A stretch of 51,854 nt of DNA from Sphingobium sp. (GTDB taxonomy: Bacteria; Pseudomonadota; Alphaproteobacteria; Sphingomonadales; Sphingomonadaceae), in the NCBI GenBank assembly GCA_013911745.1, contig JACESO010000007.1, positions 1-51,854 of the forward strand, written 5' to 3'. The translations under genes and the position numbers were made by a program. The notes beneath the pieces are model-generated. The model had not been told where the DNA came from. It was given only the letters and a program-made list of their open reading frames with translations, and made no database searches. Of this stretch, positions 1 to 9,092 are shown piece after piece; position 1 is the first letter of the stretch, and every line of letters begins with the position of its first letter.

Positions 1-1011
1 CAGCGCCGCCTGATAGGCGAGACCGGCGGTGAAGAGCATCGAGAAGGACGTGCCCGCGCCGATATCGGTGCCAAGGCCCAGCCGGATGCCATGCGTGTCG
101 GCTTGCGCGAAATCGAAGAAGCCCGATCCCAGGAACAGGTTGGAACTGGGGCATATGGCGATGCCCGCGCCTGCCTGCGCCATTCGCGCGCAGGACCGGC
201 CGCACATATGGATGGCATGGGCGAAGACCGACCGCGCGCCGACGAGGCCGAACCGGTCATAAGCGTCGAGATAATGATAGGCGTCGGGAAAGCGATCGAT
301 CACCGCCGCACATTCTTGCACATTTTCGGCTAGATGCGTGTGGAGCAGCATGTCGGGGTGCGCCGCCAGCAGCTCGCCCGCAAGCCTCAGTTGCGCGTCG
401 CTGGAGGTCAGCGCGAAGCGGGGCGTCACCGCATAGGATAGCCGTCCTCGATTCCGCCAGCAGCGAATCAACGCTTCGCTGTCGTCGCGCGCGGCTTCGA
501 CCGTGTCGCGCAGCCCATCAGGCCCCAAGTCCATCAGCACCTTGCCCGACGCGATCCGCATGTTGCGGGCAAGCGCCGCGTTGAATAGCGCATCGACCGA
601 ATGGGCATGAACCGTGGGGAAGACCAGCGCGCTGGTCGTGCCGTTGCGGAGCAGTTCGTCCAGGAACAGGTCCGCTACTTCCCTCGCATGAGCGCGATCG
701 GCAAAGGCTTGCTCGGCCGGAAAGATATGCCGTTCCAGCCAGTCGAGCAATTGCTCGCCATGCGCGGCGATGCGGTCCATCTGCGGATAATGGACATGCG
801 CATCGACGAAGCCCGGCACGATCAAGCCGGCCAGGCTTTCCACGAGGATGCTCTGATACCGGTCGGCGAGATCCGCGTAAGCGCCCCGCGCCACGATGAT
901 GCCGTCTTCGACCACCAGCAGCCCGTCAGGGTCATGCCGGATGGCGTCTGGACGGGGGAGCGGATCGAGCGACACCGACAGGATTTCGCCGCGATAGGCT
1001 TTAAGTGTCAT
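1..1011 (-). CDS. guaD: Guanine deaminase (3' end cut by window edge)
   Basis: Hydrolyses guanine to xanthine and ammonia, feeding xanthine dehydrogenase encoded just upstream. The reverse strand translates from ATG at 1011 as MTLKAYRGEILSV and continues without a stop to base 1, so about 337 residues are visible of a family that is usually 430-450. Amidohydrolase metal motifs are visible: HVHYPQ near residue 70, THLAEN, a later HAIH, and GTDIGAGTSFS close to the window edge, which carries the metal-binding Asp. Its start overlaps the xdhC stop by four bases (ATGA), so it is the last visible gene of the purine operon. Identification is firm from motif order and context; the C-terminus is not seen. 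Confidence 0.93.
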   Translation of the reverse strand, partial: MTLKAYRGEILSVSLDPLPRPDAIRHDPDGLLVVEDGIIVARGAYADLADRYQSILVESLAGLIVPGFVDAHVHYPQMDRIAAHGEQLLDWLERHIFPAEQAFADRAHAREVADLFLDELLRNGTTSALVFPTVHAHSVDALFNAALARNMRIASGKVLMDLGPDGLRDTVEAARDDSEALIRCWRNRGRLSYAVTPRFALTSSDAQLRLAGELLAAHPDMLLHTHLAENVQECAAVIDRFPDAYHYLDAYDRFGLVGARSVFAHAIHMCGRSCARMAQAGAGIAICPSSNLFLGSGFFDFAQADTHGIRLGLGTDIGAGTSFSMLFTAGLAYQAAL

Positions 1012-1928
1012 TGCTGCCTCATCTGAAGCAACTGGGCGAGCGTGGCGATGGCGATGACGTCCGGCTCCTTGCCGGCGATATCCGCGATGCCGATCGGACA
1101 GGTCAGCCGCGCGCGCGTTGCAGCATCTATCCCGTCCTTTTCCAGCCGGGAATGGAAACGAGCCCGCTTGGTCTCCGACCCGATCAGGCCGACGAAGGTG
1201 ACCGGATTGCCGCTGAGGGCCGCCTTTGTCAGACTGTAGTCGAGCGCGTGATCGTGCGTCAGGATCAGGATGGCGGTATCCTCGGGCGCTTCGGTGACGC
1301 ATTGCTCGAGTCCGGCTTCGGGTACGACAGTCACGCCCTCGACCGTCTCGAACACCGGCCGCGTGTCGAACCAGGCAAGGCGGAAGGGCAGGCCGACGCT
1401 ATGGCGCGCGATCGCCTGACCGACATGACCCGCGCCGAACAGATAGAGCGGGCGGCGGCGCTGCCCGAATAGCTCCACCACGCTGCTCCCCGCGCGCGGC
1501 CGATCGCCCCGCGCCGAGAGGGGCGTCGCCGGCAGGGGGTGGGTGCAGTGCCGGTCGATGCGTTCGGCCATGAAGGTCGAGACCAGCGCCCGATCCTCGC
1601 CGGCATCGCCGATCCAGCCTAGCCCCGCCGGATCGACATGCTCGATGAGGAGCCGCACCCGCCCGCCGCAACATTGGCCGAGCAGCGGCCCCAGCGGATA
1701 GTCCTGTATGCGCCAACTGCCGGGCGGCAGGGCGAGGATCGCGCGCGCCTGCTCGACCGCCCGATATTCCAGCTGCCCGCCGCCGATTGTGCCAAACAGT
1801 GCGTCGCTGGTCACCAACATCCGGGTGCCAGCGCCGCGCGGAGCCGAGCCTTCGCTGGCAAGGATGCTGACCAGCGCTGCGGGGTGTCTGCGGGCGACCT
1901 CATCGAGCCATCCGAGCCAGTCGATCAT
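1008..1928 (-). CDS. xdhC: Xanthine dehydrogenase accessory protein XdhC
   Basis: Molybdenum-cofactor chaperone that binds and sulfurates Moco before insertion into XdhB. The 306-residue product starting MIDWLGWLDE contains the N-terminal XdhC/CoxI motif GSAPRGAGTRM, the conserved GQCCGG cysteine pair, and a C-terminal Rossmann motif FGAGHVGQA. I chose ATG 1928 rather than an in-frame start 67 codons upstream, because the longer form would run deep into xdhB and its extra residues look like non-coding shadow. With ATG 1928 the gene overlaps the xdhB stop by four bases, the pattern seen across this operon. It is sandwiched between xdhB and guaD, as expected for a maturation factor. Confidence 0.93.
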   Translation of the reverse strand: MIDWLGWLDEVARRHPAALVSILASEGSAPRGAGTRMLVTSDALFGTIGGGQLEYRAVEQARAILALPPGSWRIQDYPLGPLLGQCCGGRVRLLIEHVDPAGLGWIGDAGEDRALVSTFMAERIDRHCTHPLPATPLSARGDRPRAGSSVVELFGQRRRPLYLFGAGHVGQAIARHSVGLPFRLAWFDTRPVFETVEGVTVVPEAGLEQCVTEAPEDTAILILTHDHALDYSLTKAALSGNPVTFVGLIGSETKRARFHSRLEKDGIDAATRARLTCPIGIADIAGKEPDVIAIATLAQLLQMRQQ

Positions 1929-4234
1929 GGCGCGCGATGATCCCGTAAGGCCCACAAAATCCGCTCGGGCGTTGCCGGCGCGCTGAGCGCGGGCAGGGCA
2001 CGCTTGTGCGGCGCGACCGAAGCGACCGCGCGCGTCAGGGCCGAGAAGACCGAGATCGCCAGCATGAAGGGCGGTTCCCCAACCGCTTTGGACCGGTTGA
2101 TGGTCGGTTGCACATTCTCCCCGTTCCACAGCGAAATCGTCATCCGCAACGGCCGGTCCGACGCGGTCGGGATCTTGTAGGTCGCGGGCGAATGGGTGAG
2201 GAGGCGGCCTTTATCGTCGAAGACCAGTTCCTCGGTCGTCAGCCAGCCTTGCCCCTGAAGGAAGCCGCCCTCGATCTGGCCCAGATCAATGAGCGGATTG
2301 AGCGATTTGCCGACATCATGAAGGATGTCCACGGCCAGCACCTTATGCTCTCCGGTCAGCAGGTCGATCGCGACCTCGCTGACCGCTGCACCATAGGCGA
2401 AATAATAAAAGGGTCTCCCCTTATGCGCGGCGCGATCATAGGCGATGTCGGGCGTCGCATAATAGCCGGTCGAGGCAAGCGAGATGCGGCCGATATGCGC
2501 CTTGCGGCAAAGCTGGCCGAAGGACAGGCTTTCCCGGCCGGCGACGACGCCATCGGGTGTGAAATGCACCTCATCGGTCAAGCAACCGAAGGTTCGCGCC
2601 GCAAAGTCGGTCAGCCGCGCGCGAATGGTCATCGCGGCGTTGTAGGCGGCCATGCCATTGAGGTCGGCACCGGAGGAAGCTGCCGTTGCTGATGTGTTGG
2701 GCACCTTGTCGGTGCGCGTCGCGGTGATCCGCACCTGATCGATCGGAACGGCGAAGACATCGGCGACGACTTGCGCCACCTTGATGTACAGCCCCTGGCC
2801 CATTTCGGTGCCGCCATGATTGATCTGGATGCTGCCGTCCGCATAGACCAGCACCAGCGCACCGGCCTGGTTGAGATGGGTCGTGGTGAAGCTGATTCCG
2901 AACTTGACGGGTGTCAGCGCGATCCCTTTCTTGATGATCGGGCTTGCCGCGTTGAAGGCGGCGATCTCCTCGCTCCGCTCGTCGTAACGGGCGTCGGCGC
3001 GCAGCCGGGCGATGATCTGCGGCGCGACATTGTCGGCGATGGTCATATCGTAGGGGGTTATGTCGCGGCCGGGGCCGTAGAGATTGGCCGTCCGGACGTC
3101 GAGCGGGTCCAGCCCCAGATGCGCGGCGACATCGTCAATGATCCGCTCGATCGCGATCATGCCCTGTGGCCCGCCGAAGCCGCGAAACGCGGTGTCGGAA
3201 ACGGTGTTGGTCTTGAGCCGCTCCGACACGATCTCGATTGCGGGCAGATAATAGCAATTGTCGGCATGGAACATCGCGCGGTCGTTGATCGCCGGAGACA
3301 GGTCCACCGTAGCGCCGCAGCGCGAGGCGAGGCGCAGCTTGAGCGCCAGCACATGCCCTTCGGCGTCGAACCCGACATCATAGCCGATGCGGAACGCATG
3401 GCGTTTGCCCGTCATCGCCATGTCGTCGTCCCGGTCGCCGCGGAACTTGGCGGGCCGCCCGGTGCGATGCGCGACCAGCGCGGCGGCCGCGGCGAACAGG
3501 GCGGCCTGCGTCTCCTTGCCGCCGAAAGCGCCGCCCATGCGCCGCACCTCCACCGTCACGTCGGCCGAGCTGCGCTGGAGCATGTGGGCGACCAGATGCT
3601 GCACTTCGCTGGGATGCTGCGTCGAGGAGAGAATGTGCATCTGCCCGTCCTCGCCGGGCGTGGCGACGGCGACCTGCCCCTCCAGATAGAAATGATCCTG
3701 GCCACCGATATCAAACTCGCCGGTGAGGCTGAGTGGCGCGGCGGCCAACTCGGCGTCGGCGTCGCCCCGCGCCATGCGCTGCGTGGGCTCGATCAGCGAT
3801 CCCGCCGCCTGCGCTGCTTCGATGGTGAGCAAGGCGGGTAGCGGTTCATAGTCGATCCGGCCCAGCCGTGCCGCCCGGCGCGCCGCCGTCTGGCTGGTGG
3901 CGGCGACCAAGAAGACCGCCTGCCCCACATGGAGCACTTCGCCATCGGCAAGCAGCCGGTCGTCGCCCGCGCCGGGGCTGACGTCGTTAGCACCCGGAAT
4001 GTCCGCTGCGGTAAAGACCGCAACCACGCCGGGTGCCGCCCGCACGGCGTCGAGATTCATGGCGGCGAGGCGCGCATGGGCCTCGCTGCTCTGGCCGAAG
4101 GCGAGGTGAAGCATGCCCGCCGGCTCCGCCGAGTCGTCGGCGTAGCGCGCCATGCCGCTGACATGGAGCCGTGCGCTATCATGCGGATGGGAGGGCTTGG
4201 CCAAGACCGGCCGCTCGGAATCCCGCTCAGCCAT
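1925..4234 (-). CDS. xdhB: Xanthine dehydrogenase, molybdopterin-binding subunit
   Basis: Large catalytic subunit that oxidises hypoxanthine and xanthine to urate at a Mo centre. The 769-residue protein has the aldehyde oxidase/xanthine dehydrogenase hammerhead domain first (HDSARLHVSGMARYADD), then the Moco-binding segment with GGAFGGKE, and near the C-terminus KAVGEPP, whose Glu (residue 720) corresponds to the catalytic base of bacterial XdhB. Length is normal for the bacterial XdhB form. It starts inside the last codons of xdhA (8-base overlap) and ends over the xdhC start, so XdhA, XdhB and XdhC are translationally linked and probably made in fixed ratio. Cytoplasmic; functions as a heterotetramer with XdhA. 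Confidence 0.96.
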   Translation of the reverse strand: MAERDSERPVLAKPSHPHDSARLHVSGMARYADDSAEPAGMLHLAFGQSSEAHARLAAMNLDAVRAAPGVVAVFTAADIPGANDVSPGAGDDRLLADGEVLHVGQAVFLVAATSQTAARRAARLGRIDYEPLPALLTIEAAQAAGSLIEPTQRMARGDADAELAAAPLSLTGEFDIGGQDHFYLEGQVAVATPGEDGQMHILSSTQHPSEVQHLVAHMLQRSSADVTVEVRRMGGAFGGKETQAALFAAAAALVAHRTGRPAKFRGDRDDDMAMTGKRHAFRIGYDVGFDAEGHVLALKLRLASRCGATVDLSPAINDRAMFHADNCYYLPAIEIVSERLKTNTVSDTAFRGFGGPQGMIAIERIIDDVAAHLGLDPLDVRTANLYGPGRDITPYDMTIADNVAPQIIARLRADARYDERSEEIAAFNAASPIIKKGIALTPVKFGISFTTTHLNQAGALVLVYADGSIQINHGGTEMGQGLYIKVAQVVADVFAVPIDQVRITATRTDKVPNTSATAASSGADLNGMAAYNAAMTIRARLTDFAARTFGCLTDEVHFTPDGVVAGRESLSFGQLCRKAHIGRISLASTGYYATPDIAYDRAAHKGRPFYYFAYGAAVSEVAIDLLTGEHKVLAVDILHDVGKSLNPLIDLGQIEGGFLQGQGWLTTEELVFDDKGRLLTHSPATYKIPTASDRPLRMTISLWNGENVQPTINRSKAVGEPPFMLAISVFSALTRAVASVAPHKRALPALSAPATPERILWALRDHRAP

Positions 4235-5657
4235 GAGCCGTAAGACCGTCCAGCACGGATACGGTGTCGCCCTGCGCGCTATGCCACAGGCGCAGCAGCA
4301 GGTTGGAGGCGGCCTCCAGGCGATAGTCGGACGATCCCCGAACGTCGCTCAGCGGCGCATAGTCCGCGTGCAGGGCATCTGCCGCCTTTTCCATGGTCGC
4401 GCGTGAGAAGGGCTGACCTGTCAACGCCGCTTCGCACCTGCCCGCCCGCCGCGGCGTGGCCGCCATGCCGCCGAAGGCGACGCGCGCGCTCATGATCATT
4501 CCGGCCTCGACCGTCAGGTTGAATGCGCCGCAGACTGCCGAAATATCGCTGTCGAACCGACGCGAAAGCTTGGATATATGTACTAGCGCGTCCTTCGCCG
4601 GTCGGGGTATCCAGATGCTCTCGACACACTCGCCTGGCCGGAGATCCTGCTTGCCATAATCCAGGAAATACTCCTCCAGCGGTATCGTGCGGCGACCCTC
4701 GCGGCTCCGCAATGTCAGTTGGGAGCCCATCGCTATGAGAGCGGGCGGGCCGTCACCGATCGGTGATCCGTTGGCGATATTGCCGCCGACTGTTCCTGCA
4801 TTGCGCACCTGAAGTCCGCCCACCCTACGTACAAGTTCGCCAAGGTCGGGGTGTAGCCGCGCCATGGCCGCATGCGCGTCGGCATAGCGGACGCCGGCGC
4901 CGATCCTCAGACCATCGGCTTCTTCCTCGATTCTGCGCAACTCAGCGATATCCGCCAGGAAGATGAGCGTGTCGATGATCTGCAATCCCTTCGTCACCCA
5001 CAGCCCTACATCCGTCGCGCCCGCCACCATGCGTGCGTCGGGGTGTTCGGCGAGAAGCTCGATCAAGGCCGCAACGGTTCGCGGCGCGAACCATTGGCGG
5101 CCCTGATGGTTGCCCGTTGCGGTTTCCGGCGAGGAGAGGTTCTTGAGCGCCAACGCGACCGCCGTGTCATCCTGCGTTACTGGACCCACCGTCTTCCCCG
5201 CGTCCAGGATCGGGCCATAGCCGGTGCAGCGGCACAGATTGCCCGCGATTACGTCCGCTACCGGCAAATCATGGCCTACCGCGCCGATGCAGCGGCCATG
5301 GAGCGACATGACGAAACCCGGCGTGCAGAAGCCGCATTGCGAACTGCCATTGGCCGCCATGCAGTCTTGCAAAGGCGTGAGCGCGCCGTCCGCGCCACCC
5401 AGGCTCTCCACCGTCATCAGCGCCCGGCCATTGAGCATCGGCAGGAAAGTGATGCAGGCGTTGACCGACCGCCATTGCACCCGGTCCTCCTCCAGTTCGG
5501 CCACCAGCACGGTGCACGCGCCGCAGTCCCCTTCGGCGCAGCCCTCCTTAGTGCCGGTGCGACCCATGCGATAGCGCAGATGGTCCAGCAGCGTGGCGGT
5601 TGGATCGACATCTTCGATCTCCACGACATCGCCGTCGAGCAGGAAGCGCACGCCCAT
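4227..5657 (-). CDS. xdhA: Xanthine dehydrogenase, FeS/FAD subunit
   Basis: Small subunit carrying two [2Fe-2S] clusters and FAD, passing electrons from the Mo site to NAD+. From ATG 5657 (MGVRFLLDGD) the product is 476 residues. Plant-type cluster cysteines are at about 40, 45, 48 and 68 (CAEGDCGAC), and second-cluster cysteines at 108, 111, 142 and 144 (CGFC and CRC). A CO-dehydrogenase-type FAD domain follows (MVAGATDVG, then NAGTVGGNIANGSPIGD). An upstream in-frame start would add 24 residues and overlap uraH, so I reject it. The chosen start lies one base after the uraH stop. Confidence 0.95.
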   Translation of the reverse strand: MGVRFLLDGDVVEIEDVDPTATLLDHLRYRMGRTGTKEGCAEGDCGACTVLVAELEEDRVQWRSVNACITFLPMLNGRALMTVESLGGADGALTPLQDCMAANGSSQCGFCTPGFVMSLHGRCIGAVGHDLPVADVIAGNLCRCTGYGPILDAGKTVGPVTQDDTAVALALKNLSSPETATGNHQGRQWFAPRTVAALIELLAEHPDARMVAGATDVGLWVTKGLQIIDTLIFLADIAELRRIEEEADGLRIGAGVRYADAHAAMARLHPDLGELVRRVGGLQVRNAGTVGGNIANGSPIGDGPPALIAMGSQLTLRSREGRRTIPLEEYFLDYGKQDLRPGECVESIWIPRPAKDALVHISKLSRRFDSDISAVCGAFNLTVEAGMIMSARVAFGGMAATPRRAGRCEAALTGQPFSRATMEKAADALHADYAPLSDVRGSSDYRLEAASNLLLRLWHSAQGDTVSVLDGLTAHG

Positions 5658-5658
5658 C

Positions 5659-5991
5659 TTAGCTCCCCCGGTAGGTCGAGTAGGCGAAAGGCGAAACCAG
5701 CAGCGGCACATGATAATGGCCGTCCGCATCGGCGATGCCGAAATCGATCGTCACGATGTCGAGGAAAGGCGGATCGGGCAGGCTGACGCCGCGTGCCCGG
5801 AAATAGTCGGCTACCCCGAAACCGAGCCGGTAGCGGCCGGGACTTAGCGCAGGCAGGCCGGGGCAACGGCCGTCGGCATCGGTCACGCCGCTGAACAGGA
5901 GTGCGCCGTCCTTGTCGAACAGCTGCAGGGCGATGCCCGCCGCCGGGCAACCATGCGCCGTGTCGAGAACATGGGTGGACAGACTGCTCAT
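5659..5991 (-). CDS. uraH: 5-hydroxyisourate hydrolase (transthyretin-like)
   Basis: Hydrolyses 5-hydroxyisourate, the immediate product of urate oxidation, to OHCU. The 110-residue protein has the N-terminal HVLD motif and ends in YRGS, the C-terminal signature of HIUases that separates them from transthyretin. ATG 5991 (MSSLSTHVLD) is preferred over an in-frame start eight codons upstream because it gives the operon's usual four-base overlap with the preceding gene. Its presence with UraD implies that the cell makes 5-hydroxyisourate. The gene immediately upstream is a flavoprotein, not a known uricase (see that entry). Confidence 0.95.
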   Translation of the reverse strand: MSSLSTHVLDTAHGCPAAGIALQLFDKDGALLFSGVTDADGRCPGLPALSPGRYRLGFGVADYFRARGVSLPDPPFLDIVTIDFGIADADGHYHVPLLVSPFAYSTYRGS

Positions 5992-7403
5992 TCCACCGCC
6001 TCCCCGCGCGGCCATTCGCCCACGAATTCGGCCTCCTCATAGGCGAGGAGGTCGGCGACCAGCATGTCCCGGTCGTCGAGGAAAAGCTGGTCGGTGACCC
6101 CGCGCACCAAGCGCGGCAAGGCGGTCTGAAGCCCCGAAAGCGCCGAGGCGGACAGGCCAAGGCTGATGAGCGCAGAATAGTTGAAAGCAAACAGGCCGTG
6201 CAGCAGCGCTTCGCCTCCGGGCGTGCGCGGCAGCAGCTCGAAGCCGGGGCCGAGATAGGGATGGGCGTCGATCAGCGCGTTGGCGTTGCTCGTCGGGGTG
6301 AAGCGATCGGCCCAGCGGGCGATATAGGGGGATAGGTTCGCAAGCTCCGGGCGCAGGCCGGGATCGCTGATCAGGCCGGTCGAAAGCAGCACGAAATCGA
6401 AGTCGTGCGTAGCGGTCGGCGTCTTTACCCGCACCTTGCCATCCACATGCTCGACCGCCGTCCAGGGCGACCCCAGATGCAGGTCGAAGCCGGGCCAGCG
6501 CGCGGCGCGCTCGAACGTGTCGTTGGTCGGCGGTTGGTTATGGCCGAGGAAGCTCGCCATCACCGCATATTTTTCCGCGTCCGACAGCGCCGGATAGCGG
6601 CCGGTGAAGCCGACCCGCTCCATGAAGCGGATCGGATTGATGCGCGGTAGGACTTTCCGTCGGATGAAGACATGCGCTTGCGCGACGCCGAGCGTCAGCG
6701 CGGCATTGGCATTGTCGAATGCAGATGCGCCGCCGCCCAGGATGCCGATGCTTTTGCCGGCCATGGCGGCATAATCGACCGGCTCGCTGGTATGGGCATA
6801 GAGGTGCCGGGGCAGCGCATCCTTGACCATGGCGGGCGTATGCCATTCGCCCCCGCCCTGGATGCCGGTCGCCAGCACCACCTTGCGCGCGAGCAGCGCA
6901 GCCTGCCCTTCGACATGCAACCTGTGAAGCCCGTTTCCGATCGGCTCGATCGCGGTCAGGCGTGTGTCGTTGCGGACCGGCAGGCCCAACACCCGCCGAT
7001 ACCAGCGCAGATAGTCCATCCAGTCCCCGCGCGCGATCTTGTCCACCGCGTCCCAGGCGGCAGCCCCATGCTGCGCCTCCCACCAGGCGCGGTAGGTGAG
7101 GGCGGGGATGCCGAAATCGATCGGGTTGAGTTCCTTGGGCGTGCGCAGCGTGATCATTCGCGCATAGGTGTCCCAAGGGCCTTCATAACCCGCCGGGCTT
7201 TCGTCGATGATCAGGATGTTGGATACGCGCTCACGCAGCAGACCGAAGGCTGCCGCTAGGCCGCTCTGGCCGCCGCCGACGATGACGACATCGAAAACAT
7301 GGCCGTCGCCACGGACGCGCGGCCGCGTCCAGTCCGCGCCGCCAAAGCCGATGAGCAAGAGCTGGCGGGCAAGCTCCGCTTCGAGCCTGGCAAGGCCGGT
7401 CAT
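5988..7403 (-). CDS. Two-Rossmann FAD/NAD(P) flavoprotein, candidate urate hydroxylase
   Basis: A 471-residue protein of the class B flavoprotein monooxygenase type. It has an FAD Rossmann motif VGGGQSG at about 42-48, an LATG motif at about 177-180, and a second nucleotide-binding motif LGGGASA at about 222-228. No membrane segment is seen. Family knowledge gives only a general FAD-dependent oxidoreductase. By position it lies exactly between uraD and uraH, overlapping uraD by four bases, where urate oxidase is expected. No PuuD, UaZ or HpxO homologue is visible in the window. HpxO is a class A enzyme with one Rossmann motif, so this would be non-homologous in architecture. The urate hydroxylase role is inference; another purine-pathway oxidation is possible, and a uricase could lie beyond base 1. 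Confidence 0.7.
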   Translation of the reverse strand: MTGLARLEAELARQLLLIGFGGADWTRPRVRGDGHVFDVVIVGGGQSGLAAAFGLLRERVSNILIIDESPAGYEGPWDTYARMITLRTPKELNPIDFGIPALTYRAWWEAQHGAAAWDAVDKIARGDWMDYLRWYRRVLGLPVRNDTRLTAIEPIGNGLHRLHVEGQAALLARKVVLATGIQGGGEWHTPAMVKDALPRHLYAHTSEPVDYAAMAGKSIGILGGGASAFDNANAALTLGVAQAHVFIRRKVLPRINPIRFMERVGFTGRYPALSDAEKYAVMASFLGHNQPPTNDTFERAARWPGFDLHLGSPWTAVEHVDGKVRVKTPTATHDFDFVLLSTGLISDPGLRPELANLSPYIARWADRFTPTSNANALIDAHPYLGPGFELLPRTPGGEALLHGLFAFNYSALISLGLSASALSGLQTALPRLVRGVTDQLFLDDRDMLVADLLAYEEAEFVGEWPRGEAVE

Positions 7404-7849
7404 TGCTGCACCTCCCTGTCCTTGAGCCTGAGCCTGACGATCTCGCCGATCTGCGCCAGCGCGGTCGCGATTTCGGTATCGCGATCGTGGGACAGGCGAG
7501 TTTCCATCGCCGCCAATATTCCCGCCTTGTCGGTCAGGCGCACGCAGATGATGAAGGGGAAGCCGAAGCGGCCGCGATAGGCGGTGTTGAGGTCGTGGAA
7601 GCGCGCAAACTCCTCGGGCGTAAGCCGGTCCAGCCCGGCGGAAGCCTGCTCGGCGGCTGACGCGTCGGTCAGGGTCCGGTCGATCGCGGCCTTGCCCGCC
7701 AGTTCGGGATGCGCGCGGATCAGCGCCAGCTGCTCGTCGGGCGTAGCCGCGTGCATGACCGCCATCAGATCGGCATGGCGGTCGCCGGATGACGGCAGTG
7801 CGTCGGCGCGCGCCTCGACCCAGGGACTATGTTCGAACAAGGCCGTCAA
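7400..7849 (-). CDS. uraD: OHCU decarboxylase
   Basis: Decarboxylates 2-oxo-4-hydroxy-4-carboxy-5-ureidoimidazoline to (S)-allantoin. The family signature is clear: FEHSPWVEARA at the N-terminus, the RAHPELAGKAA segment with its catalytic His, and FPFIICVR toward the C-terminus. The start is uncertain. TTG at 7849 gives 149 residues and a four-base TTGA overlap with the hpxZ stop, matching the ATGA pattern of the operon. An in-frame ATG at 7894 would overlap hpxZ by 49 bases and add residues unlike the family. I prefer TTG. It overlaps the flavoprotein start by four bases. Confidence 0.9.
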   Translation of the reverse strand: MTALFEHSPWVEARADALPSSGDRHADLMAVMHAATPDEQLALIRAHPELAGKAAIDRTLTDASAAEQASAGLDRLTPEEFARFHDLNTAYRGRFGFPFIICVRLTDKAGILAAMETRLSHDRDTEIATALAQIGEIVRLRLKDREVQQ

Positions 7850-8226
7850 TGCGTGCTCCCTTCCAGGGACACATGGGCGGACACGACTTTCCACCCATCA
7901 GCGAACTTGACCCAGCTCTGCGTCTGGCGGCCGCGCCGATCGCTATTCTCGCGGAAAAATTCCGCGTCGGCGGTGGCGAAGCTATCGCCATAGACGGTGA
8001 TGGCGACCTTCCCCAGACGGCGCTGCGGCGACCCGCCGCGGCCTTTGCGGAACTCGCGTATCTCCTCGATGCCATACAGCACCTCGCCGACGCCATAGCG
8101 GTTGGTGGTGGGGGCGTCGTGGAACAGCGCGTCCATCGCCGGGATATCATCCTCCATCAGCGCGCGCTCATATTCCATGAAGGCGGCGGTGACTTCCGCC
8201 AGCAGGACGGGATCATCAATTTTCAT
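7846..8226 (-). CDS. hpxZ: HpxZ/AtzH-like protein (DUF3225, NTF2/SnoaL fold)
   Basis: A 126-residue alpha+beta-barrel protein. The pattern of DUF3225 is visible: MEYERALMEDDIPAMDALF, then NRYGVGEVLYGIEEI and a C-terminal QTQSWVKFADGWKVVSAHVS. In Klebsiella and in atrazine/cyanurate degraders, proteins of this family are encoded beside an AtzE-type amidase, its small AtzG-type partner and, in Klebsiella, the HpxW hydrolase. All four types occur in this operon. Biochemical role is not established from sequence; an accessory role to the amidase or a small-molecule enzyme are both possible. Overlaps puuE and uraD by four bases at each end. Confidence 0.82.
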   Translation of the reverse strand: MKIDDPVLLAEVTAAFMEYERALMEDDIPAMDALFHDAPTTNRYGVGEVLYGIEEIREFRKGRGGSPQRRLGKVAITVYGDSFATADAEFFRENSDRRGRQTQSWVKFADGWKVVSAHVSLEGSTH

Positions 8227-9092
8227 GCGGGGTGGACCTCCATCCAGTGGCGGGCGATGTCGATGCGGCGCGTGACCCAGGCATCGCCGCTGGCAATTAC
8301 ATGATCGAGAAAACGGGCGAGGGCTCGGGCGCGGCCCGGCCGCCCGGCGATGCGGCCATGCAGGCCGACCGACATCATGCGACCGCCCTCCTCGCGCAAC
8401 TGGTCGAACGTGTCTCGCAGGTAACGGAAGAACTGCTCACCCTCGGTGAAGCCGTTATAGGCCACGATCTTCATGTCGTTGGCGTCGAGCGTGTAGGGCA
8501 CGATCAACTGGCCCTCTGCATAATAGGGCAGATCGTCGGCATAGCTGTCCGCGTCGTAGAGGAAGCCGCCTTCTTCCCGCACAAGCCGCGCGGTATTGGG
8601 CGACGTGCGCCCCTGATACCAGCCGAGCGGGCGAGCGCCGGTGAGTTCTTCATGGAGCGCGATCGCCTGCGTAATATGCTCGCGCTCGACATCTTCGGGC
8701 ACATACTGATAGTCGATCCATCGATACCCGTGGCTTGCGATCTCCCAGTCGGCCCTGAGCATCGCCTCGACCGCTTGCCGGTTCATTGCCATCGCGCTCG
8801 CCACGCCGAAGACCGTCACCGGCAGTCCCCGTTCGATGAAAATCCGGTGCAGCCGCCAAAAGCCGGTGCGGCTGCCATATTCGTAGAGGCTTTCCATCGC
8901 CATCGCCCGATCCGGGTGGCTGGCCGCGCCGACCATTTCCGACAGGAAGGCTTCCGATCGCGCGTCGCCGTTGAGGACCGAATTTTCCGCCCCCTCCTCA
9001 TAATTGATGACGAACTGCACCGCGATCCGCGCGCCGCCGGGCCAACGCGGATCGGGCGGGGAAGCGCCATAACCGATGAGATCGCGGCTCAT
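8223..9092 (-). CDS. puuE: Allantoinase PuuE (polysaccharide deacetylase fold)
   Basis: Hydrolyses allantoin to allantoate. The 289-residue product starts MSRDLIGYGASPPDPRWPGG, the typical PuuE N-terminus, followed by FVINYEEGAENSVLNGD and the EIASHGYRWIDYQ segment of the deacetylase-like barrel. This is the non-metallo allantoinase family, not the amidohydrolase AllB type. ATG 9092 is chosen over ATG 9101 because it overlaps the pucG stop by four bases. Length matches the family, usually about 300. Confidence 0.94.
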   Translation of the reverse strand: MSRDLIGYGASPPDPRWPGGARIAVQFVINYEEGAENSVLNGDARSEAFLSEMVGAASHPDRAMAMESLYEYGSRTGFWRLHRIFIERGLPVTVFGVASAMAMNRQAVEAMLRADWEIASHGYRWIDYQYVPEDVEREHITQAIALHEELTGARPLGWYQGRTSPNTARLVREEGGFLYDADSYADDLPYYAEGQLIVPYTLDANDMKIVAYNGFTEGEQFFRYLRDTFDQLREEGGRMMSVGLHGRIAGRPGRARALARFLDHVIASGDAWVTRRIDIARHWMEVHPA

